Origin: an uncultured Candidatus Competibacteraceae bacterium
GTDB taxonomy: Bacteria > Pseudomonadota > Gammaproteobacteria > Competibacterales > Competibacteraceae
Direction of reading: 5' to 3'
Length of the DNA stretch: 6,342 nucleotides
Assembly: GCA_937960715.1 (NCBI GenBank)
Contig: CALGOO010000229.1
Span: 1-6,342, forward strand
Position numbers and translations under genes: made by a program. Below the pieces are notes generated by a model, which searched no databases, was not told where the DNA came from, and worked only from the letters and a program-made list of their open reading frames with translations. This document shows, piece by piece, positions 5,248 through 6,342 of the stretch (the stretch's first letter is position 1; each line of letters starts with the position of its first letter).

Positions 5248-6342
5248 ATGGGCTGGGAACTGGAAACCGTCGAAAAACCTTTTGTAGCGCAACTGGTCGG
5301 CATGGGCTGGCGACACATACAAGGCGACATCGACGACCCGGCTGTGACGGGACGCGCCCACTTCGCCCAAGTGGTGCAGGAAAGCGTGCTCCGCGCCAAG
5401 CTGATGGAACTCAACACCCGCGACGGCCGGCCCTGGCTGGACGACGAGCGGATTTCCCAAGCCGTGAGCGCCATCACCCGCATCGGCGCGGCCAAATTGA
5501 TGGAAGCCAACCGGATCGCCACCGACCTGCTGCTCAAGGGCATCACCGTGGACGGCCTGCCAGACTGGGACGGCGGGCGCGGCCAAACGATCCAGTACCT
5601 CGACTGGACGCATCCCGACCGCAATCAGTTCACCGTCATCAACCAATATCGGGTGGATTGCCCGCCGGGCTACAACAGCGGCAAGGCGTTCATCGTTCCC
5701 GACCTGGTGTTGCTGGTGAACGGCATCCCGCTGGTGGTGGTGGAGTGCAAAAGCCCGGCGGTGCAAGAACCGCTCGCGGCGGCGGTGGATCAACTGCGCC
5801 GCTACAGCAACCAGCGCCGGGCCAATTTCGAGGTCCAGGACAACGAAGGCAACGAACCGCTGTTCCATACCAATCAGTTGCTGATTGCCTCCAGCTTCGA
5901 TCAGACCCGAGTGGGTTGCATTGGCGGCCTGTTCGAACATTTCGCCGCCTGGAAAACCGTCGTCCCGCGTACCGAGGCCGAAGTCGCGGCCCGTCTGGGC
6001 AAAACCGCGCTCTCCGAACAGGAGCGCACTATCGCCGGGATGCTGGCCCCGTCCAACCTGCTCGACCTCATCCGCCACTTCACGCTGTTCATGGCGGTAG
6101 GCGGTCAAACCCTCAAGGCGGTCTGCCGCTATCCACAATTCCGCGCCGTAAACAAGGCACTCGCCCGCTTGCGCACCGGCAAAACCCGCATCCAGGACGG
6201 CGAACACGACCGCCGGGGCGGCATCATCTGGCACACCCAAGGCTCGGGCAAGAGCCTGACGATGGTGTTTCTGGTCAGGAAGCTGCGCACCCAACCGGAT
6301 TTGCGGCGCTTCAAAGTCATCGTGGTCACCGACCGCAAGGAC
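5248..6342 (+). CDS. hsdR: Type I restriction enzyme subunit HsdR, N-terminal 365 residues (runs off the right edge)
   Basis: HsdR is the ATP-driven DNA translocase and endonuclease of the type I complex. The visible part starts MGWELETVEKPFVAQLVGMGW. A PD-(D/E)xK nuclease site follows, with D152 in FIVPDLVLLVNG and E166-x-K168 in VVVECKSP. QLLIASSFDQTRVG follows at about 210-225. The helicase Walker A motif is WHTQGSGKSLTM (328-339, with K335). The window ends just after VIVVTDRKD, the next helicase segment. Motor motif II and the C-terminal HsdM-binding region lie beyond the window; full-length HsdR is usually about 1000 residues. The frame is open throughout. It follows darG by 16 nt, so it is probably co-transcribed with the passenger genes, and mutations or insertions upstream could be polar on it. 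Confidence 0.95.
   Translation, partial: MGWELETVEKPFVAQLVGMGWRHIQGDIDDPAVTGRAHFAQVVQESVLRAKLMELNTRDGRPWLDDERISQAVSAITRIGAAKLMEANRIATDLLLKGITVDGLPDWDGGRGQTIQYLDWTHPDRNQFTVINQYRVDCPPGYNSGKAFIVPDLVLLVNGIPLVVVECKSPAVQEPLAAAVDQLRRYSNQRRANFEVQDNEGNEPLFHTNQLLIASSFDQTRVGCIGGLFEHFAAWKTVVPRTEAEVAARLGKTALSEQERTIAGMLAPSNLLDLIRHFTLFMAVGGQTLKAVCRYPQFRAVNKALARLRTGKTRIQDGEHDRRGGIIWHTQGSGKSLTMVFLVRKLRTQPDLRRFKVIVVTDRKD

Noticed and set aside
4779..5624. 281-codon open frame on the minus strand across the darG/hsdR junction
   Set aside because: It is antisense to two well-supported genes, low in recognisable motifs, and crosses their boundary.
5170..6294. 374-codon open frame on the minus strand
   Set aside because: It lies opposite the clear HsdR frame with nuclease and Walker A motifs and has no recognisable protein features; it is a shadow of GC-rich coding DNA.

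Overview
The window looks like part of a defence locus from a proteobacterium, probably a gammaproteobacterium. This rests on the GC-rich coding sequence, the proteobacterial style of all proteins, and the abundant 20-bp ATTCCC-N8-GGGAAT palindromes. No rRNA or housekeeping gene fixes the taxon. Every gene supported here reads on the + strand. No tRNA, rRNA or CRISPR array was seen.

Layout. Bases 1-613 hold two tandem copies of a palindrome array followed by a short coding tail that reads like the C-terminus of a type I methyltransferase subunit (hsdM). The hsdM body would lie upstream of the window. Bases 606-1898 encode the specificity subunit HsdS. Bases 1895-2467 and 2464-3384 encode a nucleotidyltransferase-like protein (DUF6932 type) and an uncharacterised 306-residue partner. 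These three genes are chained by ATGA stop/start overlaps. Bases 3388-4038 are a darT toxin gene (DUF4433, DNA ADP-ribosyltransferase) broken by an in-frame TAG. Bases 4039-4162 are a 124-bp miniature transposable element with 13-bp terminal inverted repeats and a 5-bp target duplication. It landed exactly between darT and its antitoxin darG (4182-5231). From 5248 to the window edge runs the N-terminal part of the restriction/translocase subunit HsdR.

Together: this is a type I restriction-modification operon (hsdM)-hsdS-...-hsdR carrying two passenger modules between hsdS and hsdR. One is the known DarTG anti-phage toxin-antitoxin system, here with a disabled toxin and an apparently intact antitoxin. 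The other is the uncharacterised NTase-like/partner pair, which is the best candidate for an undescribed system. The hsdM/hsdS junction has been remodelled by palindromic repeats and tandem duplication. A related palindrome pair forms the core of the miniature element between darT and darG.
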